Below, piece by piece: positions 1 through 13,290 of a stretch of DNA of 64,000 nt (its first letter is position 1; each line of letters begins with the position of its first letter). The stretch is from Pseudofabraea citricarpa. Taxonomy: Eukaryota > Ascomycota > Leotiomycetes > Helotiales > Dermateaceae. The translations under genes and the position numbers were made by a program. The notes under the pieces were generated by a model. The model was not told the DNA's origin, made no database searches, and saw only the letters and a list, made by a program, of their open reading frames with translations. The stretch lies in assembly GCA_029641185.1 (NCBI GenBank), contig JAPWGK010000005.1, positions 372,001-436,000 on the forward strand, read 5' to 3'.

Positions 1-1718
1 GCCATCGATCCCATTCCAATGAATGACAGCCAGGGGGGAAACAAAAGACCAACCCAAAAGAGGCCTAAAAATCAAAAAAACAAGAGAAAAAAGACCTCCA
101 TCCCAACGAAAAGGATCCCCACAAGAGAATTGAATGATGCGTAATGCAAGAAAGAAAACCCTCCCCAAACCCCCAAGGGCCCAAGGTGGTCCACACGTCC
201 CGTCCCGTTGCACCCGTTGCGTTGGGACCAACCTCTTTCTTTCGCAACCAAAAAAAAAAAAAATACATCAGAGGAGGAGAATGCACGAAACGAAAAAAAA
301 TCCATGGGTGAAAAGTACCAAAGAGTATTGAAAAAAATGGAAATGCACGCAGCCCTATATGATCAGCCGTTATTGCATCGTTACATGTACTGTATCTGCA
401 GAAGACAACGGGGCGCAGAAGTCGCAGACGTGCGGCGTGCTGAACCGAGATCTCGACTTGCGTCCGGACGGACCCTGATTTCGTTAATCCTGGTGCTTTT
501 CCCTCCGAAGCGACCCTTGCTCTGCTTCTGTGATACAACCAATCGGCCACGATGAGAAGTCAAATCAAAACCAAAGCAGATAAAAACATGATTCGTTATC
601 GCAATCATGAACCTTTTGCGCACTTGCGCAAGGCTGTTGGCTATTCTGTAGTTGGGAGATAAGTCATTAACATTTCCCGACAAGAGGGTAAGCTTAGTAG
701 TTAGCGAGAGACGAAACGGTACCGACAAAGCCAGGAGACGAAACAAAACGTCAGTTCAGGAAATGATTAAATATTAAGGTAGTTAGGTAGATAGATCAGA
801 TTCTGCTTCAGCATCCGATAGCCATTTCTATACGAATCCCTACTGGGTTCGTGCTATTCTTCACGACCACTACAAATTGGTATCCCCCCAAAAAAAAAGA
901 ACTCATCCGTCCCCAACACCTAACCGTACCAGCCAGCCTAAGAATAGTCGAACGATAATCAAAACCTAGCTGATCATAAAATCATACAGCCTCCCAGAAA
1001 GAAAGAAAAGAAAGAGAAACGAAGTAGGACAAAGGAGACCACAGTTGGATGTGGAAGTACATCTCGCGTGAGCGCACATGTCTATGTGAACGTTGTATAT
1101 GATGTTCGATAAGCTCAAAGATAGATAATCAGAAAGAGGAAATAAACCAGAAAAAGAATATGCTACACGCCGGGGGTATTATGCACACAACCAAGAAATG
1201 CAGACTCATATGGAACGCCAGCCCCCAAGCCACCAGGCCTGTTACTCAAATAAATGCAACCATCTAGAAAAGAAATAAAGCAACCGGAAAAGGCATAGCG
1301 CCGGTGAGAATCGAAGCAGAGAAGGAAATGCAAATAAGTTCACGATAGGAAATCCAATGTGTAGATCGTGGCAATGGTCGAGGCTGAGCGTTGCTTGGAC
1401 TTCTCGGACGGGTGATGGTGTGAAGGAAGAAGGGTAGCGCGAAGAGAGAAGAGGGAAGAGGTTGCAGCTGAGGATGGCCAGAGCCGTCTTGATGAAACCT
1501 CCTGTCGCTGATTCTGGTTTGGTTTTGATTGAAAGGCGTCGTCAATGATGTATGATGTTGTGCATGGAAGAATGATGGCGCATGTGAGGGAATACGAGAG
1601 ATGAGCTGGGGGTGGAGAATGCACTAGTCAGATTGGGCCGCATGACCAATCGTTTGCGCCTAGGATCTCCAGGACACCCTCAACTTGGGGCCCCTCGCCA
1701 ATCAGCGCGTCAGGCGCC
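1..1718. other. Gene-free flank downstream of medA
   Basis: I see no convincing gene here. The open frames are short, overlap on both strands and read low-complexity Ser/Phe/Arg-rich peptides without recognisable domains. A-rich runs occur near 250-262 and 297-303. The right part probably includes the medA 3' untranslated region. Confidence 0.5.
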
Positions 1719-3991
1719 TCACGACTGGTGAGTCTGGTGACTGTCTTGTTGACTCGACAAACTTCCTATATTCCTGTTTTCGTCCGCGGAGCCGGATGGA
1801 TCCGAAATGCTGCGATGATTTGATGTTTGATAGTTGAGAGCGTGGGATCCGGATGAAGTGCCGGCGGCAGTCGCGGAGCCATTATCAAGATAAGAGGACA
1901 TGTCCCAGGATGCTCTCGCGCTCTGGGCCCCGTAGTGATGATATTGTGGTTGCGTATTGGCCATGTGATGCTGACCTCCTTGCCAGTGGCTGGTCGATTC
2001 ATGACTTTGAGGGAGGGAGAGTCGTAGATCAGGAGGACCATTTTGAAGCATCATGGATTTTTGGTCGTGGGGGGATAACACTCTCGTAGGTGCCCCAGAA
2101 GTGTAGACTGCGGACGTATTCGATCCTAGTGACCGTGGTGAAATGGCTCCGTGATGGTCACTCGCATAGGAGATACCGGCAGATGAATTATCAGTGACAT
2201 ATCCCGTCGAGCTGATGGGTGTCAGAAGGGCAGACGCTTGAGGCATCGTTGACGAAGGGCTGGCAGACTGTATCCTCTGTCAGTATCTTCTCGACCCAGG
2301 GCAAAGGGGGTACCTACGTATTTTCCGATTATCTTCTTCAGTGCGCTTGACAAGTCATCCCAATGAAATACCTTCACGTCTTTTTCGATGTTGCGAGGCT
2401 TTGGTGATGGGAAGCCCATGATGACCTTGAAGAACTCCTCGCTATCTGCCTTTCCTTTACACACCGTCAGGGGTTTGAATCCCTCCAAATTTCGTCGGAT
2501 CCTGTTCTTCTCCTCGACCGTGAATCGTGCAGCAACCAACTGCTCCAGCAGGAAGATTGTATCGACACTGGTGACAAAGTAGTCTCGTTTTTCCTCCCAG
2601 TATATGCAACTTACACACACGCTCTTCGGGGCTCGCTCCTCCAGCGAGACTGCCTGGAAGGTCGTGGTGATGGTACTGCCGGACTGACTCCGTTTGAAAT
2701 CCACAAGCCGCCTCTTTGACCTCCACTCTTCGTCTGTCCAGTTGTCCCTCATGGATTTGAGCTCCCCTTTGATGTCTAACTGCGCTTTGTGTGGGTATAG
2801 AGAGTAGGCATTGTATTGATGTCCGACAAAGCCGTGGGGGGTAGTTGCTGGACTAGGTGTTTGCTGAATGGTCGAAGTTCTGATCAATGGTGGGGCTAGA
2901 GGAGCAGGCGAAGGAAGACCTGATACTGGGGCTCGATTTTGTGGTGCATTTGATGGCAATGCGGGACTCTTGACCATGCTCGAGCTATATGCTACATAGC
3001 CGCCGGCGTTCCAGTTCGATGGTGATTCAGCTTTGACTGTTGGTAGTGTTGTTGCCGTAGTTGAGTAGCCGTAGGAAACCTGCCTCGAGGGTTGAGCAGG
3101 GTAACCACCTGCGGAACGAGAGTATTGGGGAACGAGGCCACCATACTGCGCAGTCGAGGCCAGGTATGGCGAATATGAGTTCCCGTCCACGGATGCATAG
3201 CTGTAGGGACTGAAATCGTCCCTCTGCCTCAGAATCTGCGTGGAGACTCGTTTTATCGGGCTTCTTGCAAGCTCCACCGAATCCGACGAGACTTTTCGCT
3301 TTCTTGTATTGTCCAGAGGCGTGTTGCTGCCGCTTCTGTGATCATCGTCGACGTAAGAAAATCGCCCTACATCAACCCGACCCATCAGCTCGCCGTCGCC
3401 AGTTTCCAGTAACATATAGACTGCAACGTGAGGTGATGCAGATCCGGTCAGGGAAAACTGCGGAATCTCGGCTGTGAGTGTATATTGCGAGGCACCTGGC
3501 TGGTGAGCCATCTTCGTTAACGAGGCTTGACACTTTCGCTGGCCAAATACGAGGAAGAACGATGGCAGGCTTGTTGTCATGAGATCGTACAACGAGGAAA
3601 TGTCGACGAAGATCTTCGTTCCTCCTATGCCTTTGACTGGAGCATATGATACTACTTCTGGGATAGATGCAGCACCGACAGCAAGGTAAGGACCAGAGTG
3701 ATCATCGAACGAGGGCCTCGCCTCACTCGAACCGTACTCCATGGTTGTCATCTGATTGGCATGTTGATAAGATGGTGTTGTGGTGCTGGTGGTGGTGGTG
3801 ATGGAGGAAAGCGGAGGCTGATGTACGTATTGTGGCGCAGGGTACGAATAAGGGTTCTCCTGATATGTTCGGCCAGTATCGTAGCCTGTTTTCCTGTTAG
3901 TACAAGGTTTAAATGCACGTGTAGGGACCAATGAGCAGAGGGTTCAGAATGACTAACCCTGTGGTGGTTGCGACTTTCCGTAGGCAGACAT
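1719..3991 (-). CDS. medA: MedA-type conidiation regulator (medusa/Acr1/Ren1 family)
   Basis: Three coding exons on the minus strand, 3991-3958, 3885-2318 and 2267-1719, give 716 residues. The introns (72 and 50 nt) have GT-AG ends and a branch-like ACTGAC in the second. The N-terminal half is Tyr/Ser/Gln/Pro-rich. A compact conserved block lies at about residues 388-534, with motifs such as DNWTDEEWRSKRRLVDF, CVSCIYWEE and GFPSPKPRNIEKDVKVF. I recognise it as the conserved domain of Aspergillus MedA, Magnaporthe Acr1 and Fusarium Ren1. In that family it is a nuclear regulator of conidiophore morphogenesis, adherence and virulence traits. The C-terminal 180 residues are Ser/Gln/His-rich, as expected. 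The ATG at 3991 was chosen because it is the first ATG in frame and gives the typical short MSAYGK start. An alternative acceptor nine bases upstream would add three residues at exon 3. Upstream lies a spliced leader (separate entry). Confidence 0.9.
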
Positions 3992-4260
3992 GGAAAGGAG
4001 CTCTGTGAGGGAATTTGACCTCGCCACAAGGGCTCCCTCGTACCCTTCTTCGTGCAATGCCGTCGACTCTGGTGATCCGTACCTTTCGTCGAGTATGAAG
4101 GGTTTACTAGAAGAAAGGTACTTGGGCTGTTGGAAGCGAGTTAGCGACGCGATCCTTCTGCTTGCTCGCGAAGCAGGCAAGGCCCGGCTGAAGCGGTAGA
4201 GGTGACTTACTTCGAACAGGCTGTACGTTGATGATGCCAGCTTGACGGTTGCCAACACAA
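3992..4260 (-). promoter_or_regulatory. Spliced 5' leader of medA
   Basis: Just upstream of the medA ATG is a textbook fungal intron on the minus strand from 4210 to 4127: GTAAGT donor, GCTAACT branch site close to the 3' end, and a CAACAG acceptor, 84 nt long. The flanking leader stays open in the medA frame but has no in-frame ATG up to 4260, so I read it as untranslated. From memory, A. nidulans medA also has an unusually long leader; I could not check that here. Confidence 0.55.
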
Positions 4261-7200
4261 TGGCGGGAAGTAAACACGGTGAGGGTTTCTTGGGATTATA
4301 AGACCACGGTCGCGGACAGATGCTGATTCAGACGAGGGATGTCGCGGGTGGAAATGCGCTGTGGTTTCGGGTCCATGGAATCAGTGGAGATTGAGCAGCG
4401 AGAGCTGGGCTTGCCGTCGTGTTTATATGGCAAGTGAGACTGACAGAGACAGGAGATGTTTCCGGTCAGATGGTCATTCGTGGGCGAAGCTGCGAGTTGG
4501 GTGGAGATGGAAGATGTTGATTGAATAGGCCTCGATGCCGAGCAAGGCGCTTTCTAGGATTTAGGTTGGAACCGTGAGCAGGAAGGGCTTAAAGCAGACA
4601 GGTTGTAAAAGTTTAAGGCACGGCAGCGGGGTGGTGAGGCTTGAGAGTGTGTCGGTGGTGCCTGCCTGTCCGATAGATAAAGACTAGCGTGCAGGTGCCG
4701 TCCGTAGTTTGAATCGCGTCTCGGGAAGTTGAAACTAGGAAGATAAAGTCTTTTTTTTTTTATTCTTTCCAAGCGTCGCCTCTGTATTTGTAGAACGGGT
4801 TTGGGGTTAGCTGAGATGCGCCATGAGTTGAGGGTGGTGTGCATGAATGGATGAGAGGAGCTCGGGGATTGTAGCCGTGGGCCTGATGGGGCCATGGGAC
4901 ATGCGGAGTGGATACTTACAGCCGGTCGAGAAAGAGCGATATGAGGCTGTTGATGGTCGGTGGTTTCGACCCGAGCTCAAGATGGATCTGCAGCCAGCCG
5001 TGGGAGAGTCCGTTCTCTGCATAGGACGAGAGTTAGCTAGCTAGATCCCAGTCCCGTTCATCGCGTCATGCTGCTGATCAGGTAGGCAGGTAGGTGGGTG
5101 GTAGTCGGTGGTAGGAAGGTCAGCGCGCATGGGGATAGGACAGGAAGAATGTGACAGGTTGTGAGCGACAAGTGCCGGTGACAGGACTTTGAGGTTCGTC
5201 GAAAGATGAGGGTGTGGAGTAGGTAGGGTAAACGGTGAGTAAGTGGGCATAGGCATACATTAGACGGGCATGGTCTGCATACTGTGCAGACTATGCTGTG
5301 CGCAGAGTGTGTATGCAGCGGCAGGGTAGGGCGGGAGGGTAATAAGGTGGTAAGGTTGTAAGGTTGACTCCCCATCCATGCCATGGGTTGTGAATGGGGT
5401 CCCAAGAACAAGAGCAAGTGCAGCTGCAAGATATTTGCGCACAGATGACTTTGCCTGGACAGGGATGCAAGGGGGAGAGGGGGGAGAGAAAAGAAAGAGG
5501 TGCGCAAGGCATACGTACATTGGACTAGCTTTGTTTTTTCCGAGGTCGACTAAGTGAGGTAGTGGTGGTAGTGGTGGTGGTGGTGGTGGTGTTGTTGTTA
5601 CACGGCGGCGACCGTCCGAGAGTCGAAGCACTTTATGTAAAGAAAAAAGGAAAGATGTTGTCGGTCGGTCGGGTGGGTGGGCTGGCTGGGGATTCGAGTA
5701 GTAGTGGGAAAGATAGTAGTAGTAGTAGTGGTAGTAGTAGTAGTAGTAGTAACTCTGGTGGTGGGTGATGGTGGTGGTGATGGTGGGAAGGCGGCGGGTC
5801 AGGTGGGAGGTGGTGACAAGCTGATCCGGTGCCGTGACAGCAAGCGAGCGAGCCGCTGCGCTGGGAGTGAGTAAGTGAGTGAGTGGACAGAAGTGATGGA
5901 TGCAGCCTCGACGCTGGATGAGTGAACTGACAAAAATGCCCCAGGTCCTGCTTTCTGCTTTCTTGTGATTTTGCTGTAGCCTGCCTCTACGCTTCTCTCT
6001 CTTTTGCTCTCTTCGTTTCGTTTCGTTTCGTTTCTTTTCTTCTTTCTCTCGGGCGCAAAAAGATGTGCCTGGTCGTAGCTAGCTCGTTGATGTTGGGTAT
6101 AAGGTTCTAGATTAAGTATTGGGCTCGCGGTAACTGTGTATCCACTTCGTCTGATGGAGAGGCTTCTTTCTTCTGAGGATTCGGTCGGGATGGCGACTTG
6201 GGGGTCCGGAGGCGACGCAGACGTCAAGATGTGGGTGGGCGGCCGTGTTTCATGCAACTGCTGGGCTGCGGAGGGTGTAGCTGCGTATGTGCGTATGCGA
6301 TGTCGTTGGCGACTTGTTTCGAGTTTCAACGCGGCCACTTTTAGAACCTTCGAGGGGCAGTGGGGGAGCTCGCCTTATGGAGACGACTGCCGGGAAGGCT
6401 GTTCTTCGAGTACTCGTAAGCTGGCGATTTCTGGAGCAGCGTCGTCAGAGGGCTGGAATAACCTTCGCAGGGTTGCAGGATCAAGGGCAGCGAATGACGA
6501 CGATGATGTGATGCGGTGCAGCGTCGCCCGCTGGCTCTTATAAATTATGGCGAGAGAGCGCGCAAAGAGAGTAAATTGAGGAGAGGGGGAGAGGGGGAGG
6601 TGAGGCCCTCGAGCGGAAATCAGACTTTATTAGTAGACAATTCTGGAAGACAGCCAGAAGAATAATAAGCTGAGAGTCGTCGGGATTGGCGTTGTTGACA
6701 GTCGTTGGAGCGGGAGAGAGAGAGAGAGAGATCAACAACACATTGCTAGCAAGAGCTGGTGCTGCTGTGAGGAGGACGCTGACGGGCAATAGTCGCAGGA
6801 AACAAACAATGGAGCGGCTCGATCGGGAGAAGCATGGACTTCTTTTTTGGCGCGCAGAGCGAGGTGAGAGGGTCGAGGTGAGCGTGTAATCCTTTGGACG
6901 GACGCAGGAGGCGCCAGTTGAGCTCTAGGCAAGGAAGGAGGTAGTAAGCTGGGAGGAATGCGGCGGGTGATTGGTGTGTGGTGTTGTGTGGTGTGGGGAG
7001 GAAGAGGAGGAGGAGGAGGGGAATGAATGGAATTGTGTAGTGTACGGCGGACGGCAGAGCTGAGTTGAGCTGAGGTAGAGAGAGAGGTTGAGGTTGAGTG
7101 GTAGTAGCGGTAGTAGTGGTAGCAGTAGCAGCAGTAGTCGTTGTGGTCGTACTGTAGTGGGAATGTTAGTGTAGGCGTAGTGGATTATTGGCCTTGACTG

Positions 7201-7500
7201 GACATGACATTGGACATTGGACATTGGACATTGGACAATGCTGTTGTTCAACAATAATGCCCGAGAGAGACGCGTCGTGCGTTGTTGCTCTCTGCTTGGC
7301 CTGTGGTCTGTGGTCTTGGTCTGTGGTCTGGGTCTATTCAGTCTGTCTGTCTGGCTTGTCCATACAGAAGATCAGATCAAGATCAGAGAGAGCCGCCGCA
7401 ACCTAGTTCATCTCTCATCTCTCCTTACCTTCTCCTTCTTCTCCCCCTTCTCCCCCCTTCCCGTTCTTTTTTTTTTTTTTTTTTGTCATTGCTCGGGCGG
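4261..7500. other. Upstream region of medA, rich in simple repeats
   Basis: No gene supported. The minus strand is strongly pyrimidine-rich over long stretches, as in fungal promoters and leaders. Simple repeats include a GTG/GGT run at about 5557-5600, AGT triplets at 5713-5751, a TTTCG run at 6013-6033, a GA run at 6714-6731, four ACATTGG copies at 7207-7236 and poly-T at 7467-7484. Long open frames here are products of these biased runs. Confidence 0.5.
5557..5751. repeat. Trinucleotide microsatellites (GGT)n and (AGT)n
   Basis: Two neighbouring triplet tracts: GGT/GTG around 5557-5600 and interrupted AGT around 5713-5751. They encode poly-Val or poly-Ser in spurious frames but lie in no gene I can support. 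Confidence 0.8.
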
Positions 7501-10500
7501 TGAGCGGTGATCAATTTACCTCATGAGATCTCCAAATCTCTCTCTCTCCCTCTCCCTCTTGTTCTGTCAGCGGTGATGGTCAACTATCGGCGGGCGTTGG
7601 GATTGAGGATCCGGGGGCCCTTCGCCCATGTCCAGGGTCCTAGAGCCCTGTCACTACCACGCTCAGGGTCTCGCGGTAGCTTCGTAGGGCATCGCGGCCT
7701 TATTTGGGGGAGTGCTGGGGGGTCGCTGGGGGGCACTGGGGGGCACTGGGAGGGCTTTGACGGCCGGTTGACGTCTCGATATAGTAAAAATAGGTTGGCA
7801 AGCCCCCCCCCGGTTCGTCCTATCCCAGCTAGTCTGGCTCAATTCGGTTGTCACTCTCCTTTGCCCTGCTCACCAATAATTTACGATCGAAGATTCCACC
7901 CCCTCCCACACCCACACCCCCCCCCCCCCCCCGTCTATACCCATACCCTACACCATAGCATAAACATCACGACGCGGCAGCACACTACTACTCACTCATT
8001 CAGTCGTACAACCTACAACCTACATGTACTGTACCTCCTCGACTGGGCGACTGGGCGACTGGGCGACCGACGGCTATGACTCCCTCCAACCACCCCTCGT
8101 GTCAACTGTCGATGTCAGTGTCATGACTTCTCATGCCACACCGTTACACACGTACTTCACTCTGCTGTACGCCGTACGGTACGGTATGGGAGAACCGTCT
8201 GCCGTGACTCTCGAACCCTGGCGCATCGCATCCTGGCCGGGCCACACACACGCTGGGGTGCTTGGATGCTGGATGCTGGATGCTTGGATGCTTGGATGCT
8301 TGGTGTGCACCGCTGCTGGGACGGCGGCGGGCACTTGGGGAACTTCCGCCTGAGACTTGCAGGCGTGCCGGCAATTGAAGCGACTGGAGCAGATTCGAAC
8401 CCAGCGGCCAGCGGCCAGCCCAGCCTCGAATGTCAACTCGATTCCCAAGCTTTGCGTCGGGAGCCTCTCTTCCTCACGCACTCTACCATCAATCCAGAAG
8501 GGATTGTCGCTCTCGAAACATCATCAACTGCACCGGTGGGGAGAGCTCCCCGCAAAACACCAGATGGATGGTGAGACTTCTTGCGCAATCCGCTTGACAG
8601 CTCCTCGACTTTATGTGCGCACAGAGGCCAGCGAGCGAGCTAACTGCGAGCTGCAGCGGCACACCAGCCAGCCAGCGTTCGGACGTGATGGCTTCTCTCC
8701 AGCAGCGAACAGCAGTCCAACCAGGGCCGAGAAAAGCTCATCCAGCAAGCCACCCACAACTGCGCAGGCGCAAAAGGCGAATAAGCAAGCATTGGGATCA
8801 AACCTCTCCGCGCTGATCGCCCGCCCAAACCCACCGGTCAGAGCTGTCGATGGTGATGGCCGCGAGCGTCCTCACAGGCGCACACCAACTGCTCTGAACT
8901 GGATTAGCTGCAGTGAAAGATCGGCGCCTGGATGAGAGGACGGGTGTGTCAGGCCAAGCTCCACCCCCCATCAGCTGTCACTTCACTGGCTGCGCAGGGA
9001 ACCCCCAATCAATCAAACAATCAAGCGGCAGCCACAATCGCAGGCCGCTTCGGCCATGGGTGCCGAGAGAAAAAGAGTTTCGAGTCGGGCATTGGGTCAG
9101 AGCAAGAGAGGCAGGCAGTCGAGAAATCACAAAAACCGACCCTTCCCCAAGCTCAACCATCACAAGTCGAATACCAATCATCCATGGTCCGAGTCGAGCC
9201 GATGGCACGAAATGGCTGCATGCAATCTTGCATGACATTACTCCGGATGATATATCTCGCATCTGGGGTGTCACGAGGCCGGGCTATGCCATGAATGGGG
9301 GGCTGCGTAAGAATCGAGCGAACTGCCAACATTGCCAACAATTGCCCGGCTCAGAGCAACCCTCTCAGAGCGCCCATCATCATGTGAGGCGAGCACACGG
9401 CTATGAATAGCATGGCAAGGAGAGAGGGAGGCGTCAGATAGCGATCATGGGAGCGAAATGCCATGGGGGCACGGCTCGACCAAGAGTGGGAGTCAGGCTG
9501 TCTGCTGGGCTGGTGCGTACACCCACTCGAGCTCTTGCGCAGGTCAAGTTATCTTGCGAAGAGCCAGGGCACACTTTGGGTGTACGATTTTGCATCGTAA
9601 TGATGGATGAATGGGAGTCGTAATGCGGGTGTTTCGTTTCGATCTTTACCCCAGCTTCCTTTTCAGCTGAATCGCAAGGGCCGGGGTGCAAAGCATTACA
9701 TACGCCACGAAACGCAGATCAGGAAGATCAAAATGCAGGCACCAACAAGGAAGTTAGTTGCATCTGCATCTCGATGTACATCTGTACCAAGCCATTCATG
9801 ATTCATTTTTTTCTCCTTCGTACCTACAACAAGGTTCTTGGGCATCGCTACACCGCTCAAATTTCTTTTTCTTCATATCGGCGACACAAGATGGCACTAG
9901 CTTGTCACGATTTGACTTCGAACCTGTTTTGTCGGGTCAATCGTGATAACAGGGCTGCCCAAACTCGATGTACGATGTACACCGAGTATCACCTAGGACA
10001 GCCACCATAATACTAGCCTCCAGATTTGACCTTCGCACTACCGTTGCACAGTGATATCTTCTAGAACGTCCACAACATGCTGTTGTACTACGCAGAAATG
10101 GGCGACACGATGCAAGGACCCTTTGCTTTATCAACGGCCTTCGATCAATCACAAGACTCAAGAGCGTCATTAACGTGGCTTTTTCTCGAGGCTCGTGTAA
10201 TACCAGTGACAAAGCAAAAGTTGGGGGTACGTACGGAATGTCGTGGCTTATGGAGTTCATCCAGTATAACATGTTATTGAATCATCGCCTCATTGAGTAA
10301 TGAGCAGCAGATCGTTATGTCATGGTCCAGGGGAGGAAAGTTCTTGTCCTCTCAAGCCATTTTTCTCTTCGTCTATCGCTCCAACCCCTCGCCGTTGGCA
10401 TCTGCCATGTCGTTTGGCTAGCGATCACCTCAACTGCAAGGCAACTTGCATGAGCTGTTACATGAACCGCCGAGGACCAGCCCCCAAGTGTTCTCTCAAC

Positions 10501-13290
10501 AAGATCCTCCTATATCTCCCTGGCCCTATTGGCAAGGGAAGTTTATTTCTGCTAAGGTGGTTTGCAGCCCCCAACATGTTTGTGGTATTTCGCTGATACG
10601 CCGGAGTTGGATCGCTCGTCCGTCTGACAAATGCCCTTCTGATGTTACGGTAACGATCGAGGTAAGGCCTCGATCCTTACCTCTGTGGCTTGCTTTACCT
10701 TTCCCAAAGAGTCGGGAGGATCATGCACATAACCGTCTCGGTAGTGATGGCTGGAAATACCGTTATTTTTCATTCCTCTCGTTTACAGCCATGATGGGCG
10801 GGCTGACAAGGGGCGCCGACCTACGACCCGAACGGGTACGAGGGAAAGAAAGAAAAATTGATGAAAGGTTCCCGCGACATGATACAGGGCCGGGCAAGTT
10901 TGGATGAACTGTTGGCCAGTGCACGTACGTGTTTGTGAGTGATTGATGGATAGATTGAAGGCGTTGCCACCTAGCAGAGACGTCACGGGAAGCTACAGGG
11001 TGGGAAAACGAACCGGTGGAGATGAACTGGAGGGGGCGAGGAGGGGAAGAGCAAAAGAAAGGAAATGCCTCAAGTGTTGAATCTCCACCGGAGGTCTGAT
11101 CCGTCGTCCTCCATTTCTCGCCGGTCGGCACTTAGTATCCCCTCCTCGCTTTGAGCATGGCTTGCGTGGCTTGCTATGTGTTTTCGTTCTCTCCTGTTTA
11201 CCTACGCCTGTTGGCTGGCGAATCCCGGTGCTATGTTACCTGGGAGCCAGGAAGGCAGGGAGGAGGAGGACCGAGTTGTTTGCATAGCTGGCTGGCTGGC
11301 TGGCTGGTCTAGACTGGACTGCCCAGGAGCTTATTGAAGGGGAATTTTCAATTCATCTGATCGCCGCCGTGATAATCACCGGTCAATCAATGGCCTTCTC
11401 ACTCCGATGTTGGGTTCCGAAGTAGCACGACGATGAGAAATGTCGTTGGAATTCGATAGTGCTTTCTTGCTCGATATAACCAAGCCCGTTGGATGTAGGT
11501 ATGTGCATACATACCTTGCCTGCCTACATGCCTAATCCAGAAAAATGAAAACAAACAACTTCCTTACTCTCGTACCAGCTTTCTCTGATCACCCAATACT
11601 ACCCTACTTCCCTGTCTCTCAACTGGCTTCTCCCTCCAACTCCTCCTCCTGCCGCTATCCCTGCTGCTCCTGCTGCTTCTGCCAAGTGGACGCTGCACCT
11701 GTACTTACCAAGCTTAAGGAACCACGTCGCTCGATAAATCATTCATGTGCTTCGGCGTAAGGGCCATACTTCTTTCTTTCTCTCTTCCTGTCCCGTTGCC
11801 AATCCGACTCCTGTTGCCATACTAAACTGTCTACTTTATGCCGACACGAAGTCGTCTACGTACAGGCAGGACCTTTGCAATGGGGACTGGCACTGCGCTG
11901 GATAGGCGTCTCTTCTTCTACTTCCTTCCTCTAACGCTTCGCAGCCTCCTTCTCTTGCTGGTGCTGCATAGCAGGTGTTTGTACTCGCGCTTGTGCTGTC
12001 CTGCGTTGAGCTGTGTGGGGTTGGGTTGGACTAATATATAGATCCCGAGCTCGGAACCGGAAGAATATGCGCCGGTGGATGGATGAGAGAATGCATGGGT
12101 AGAAGAACGACCGGTCGCCTTCACCGCTGTGTGTGGATTTTATTCTAGTGTGTAGGTTGGTAGGTTGGTAGTCTACACGTAGATGAAACTACTCGCGAGC
12201 TATATGTATGTACAGAGGTTGTGGGTAGATATCTGTCCCTTACTCTCTCTTCTTTTTCTATTCGATAGATGTTCATTGCTTGTTTAGCTGAGGTAGAGCG
12301 TGTGGATACACCGACAGAGAATAAAAGTGAAAGCAAGAGCAAAGCTAGAACCAACAGTGAAGAATCTACACCTCTAAAAAAAAAAAAAGGGGGGGGATGA
12401 TTTTACTCTGCACTGTTTTACTCTGCACTGTTTTAATCTGCGCTGTTTTACTCTGCACTGTACATATAGCATGCAGTCCGAGAGTTCACGGTGAGAATAG
12501 TTGAAGGTGGAGAGGTCAGAGAGAGAATAATGCTGGTGCTCGCTTAACGGGTGGTTAAACCCCTTCTGGCTGGCCTGCTATCTGCACGGGAACTAAACTT
12601 GGCTGTGCTTCATTTTGAGAAAGCCATCGATGAGGTCTATTGTTTTGCCGTGTAGAATGAGCCCGGCTTGTGTTGCTACCTAGCTACCTACCTGCTGGGA
12701 TGAGAGTCGGCATGTAGAAAGGTAGACGTGTGCCTGTTGTAGATAGATGTACGCAGCGGACAGACGTACTTCTAAATATTGGCTGCTCGCCTTCTTTGGT
12801 TTTTAAAAAAATAGCCTAGCCTGTCCTCGAGTTCGTATTCCTTCTTACAAAATCCAACTCGCGAGCACTCGATGGAGACTTGGAGATTGTGATGGTGAGG
12901 AGTCGACTCCTGCTTTCGCTCGTTGCTTGTTCTTGTTTGGATATTTTTTTTTTTTCTTTTTTAAATCCTCTTCGTTGAATCACAGACTGAGGATCTCGTT
13001 CTTGTTCAACATTCTACCGTGGATTCGCTCTGATTCAGGTACATTGGAATCCGGCACAAGAAAGGTACGCACCTAGGTATATATCCATACCACCGAAACT
13101 CATTTACGATTACCTTTTTCATCGAGAGACAATGCTCATCTCAGAACACATTGATCTTTGCCTGCTGCGAACTTTTGCAGACTACCCAAGTATCTTCAAA
13201 TTTATCTTTCGCCTGTACGCCAGGTGTAGATTTCCCACAAGCCGTGAAGACGTAACACCACGATAATCTGACAGCACAGAGATTCGATAC
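7501..13290. other. Gene desert, no coding region supported
   Basis: About 5.8 kb without a recognisable gene on either strand. Open frames of up to about 190 codons have skewed composition, no domain and no splice partners. Simple repeats include poly-C at 7917-7932, three GACTGGGC copies at 8039-8066, a GGATGCT(T) run at 8258-8302, GGCT copies near 11286-11309 and a four-copy 15-bp repeat at 12401-12460. Unannotated noncoding RNA or medA control DNA remain possible. Confidence 0.5.
12401..12460. repeat. Four-copy 15-bp tandem repeat
   Basis: The unit TTTTACTCTGCACTG occurs four times head to tail, three copies identical and one with two changes. It lies in intergenic DNA after a poly-A/poly-G run (about 12376-12397). 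Confidence 0.9.

Noticed and set aside
3953..4258. Longer N-terminus of MedA from the frame upstream of 3991
   Set aside because: That frame has no ATG upstream of 3991 and is interrupted by a canonical leader intron; MSAYGK is the better start.
7507..8079. Plus-strand open frame of 190 codons
   Set aside because: It crosses poly-C and other low-complexity DNA, has no domain and its composition follows the repeats.
8385..8430. tRNA-like T-loop (complement of GATTCGAAC)
   Set aside because: The flanking bases do not form a T stem and no acceptor or anticodon arm fits.
8357..8935. Plus-strand open frame of 192 codons
   Set aside because: Arg/Ala/Ser-rich translation without domain; overlapping frames on both strands are equally open.
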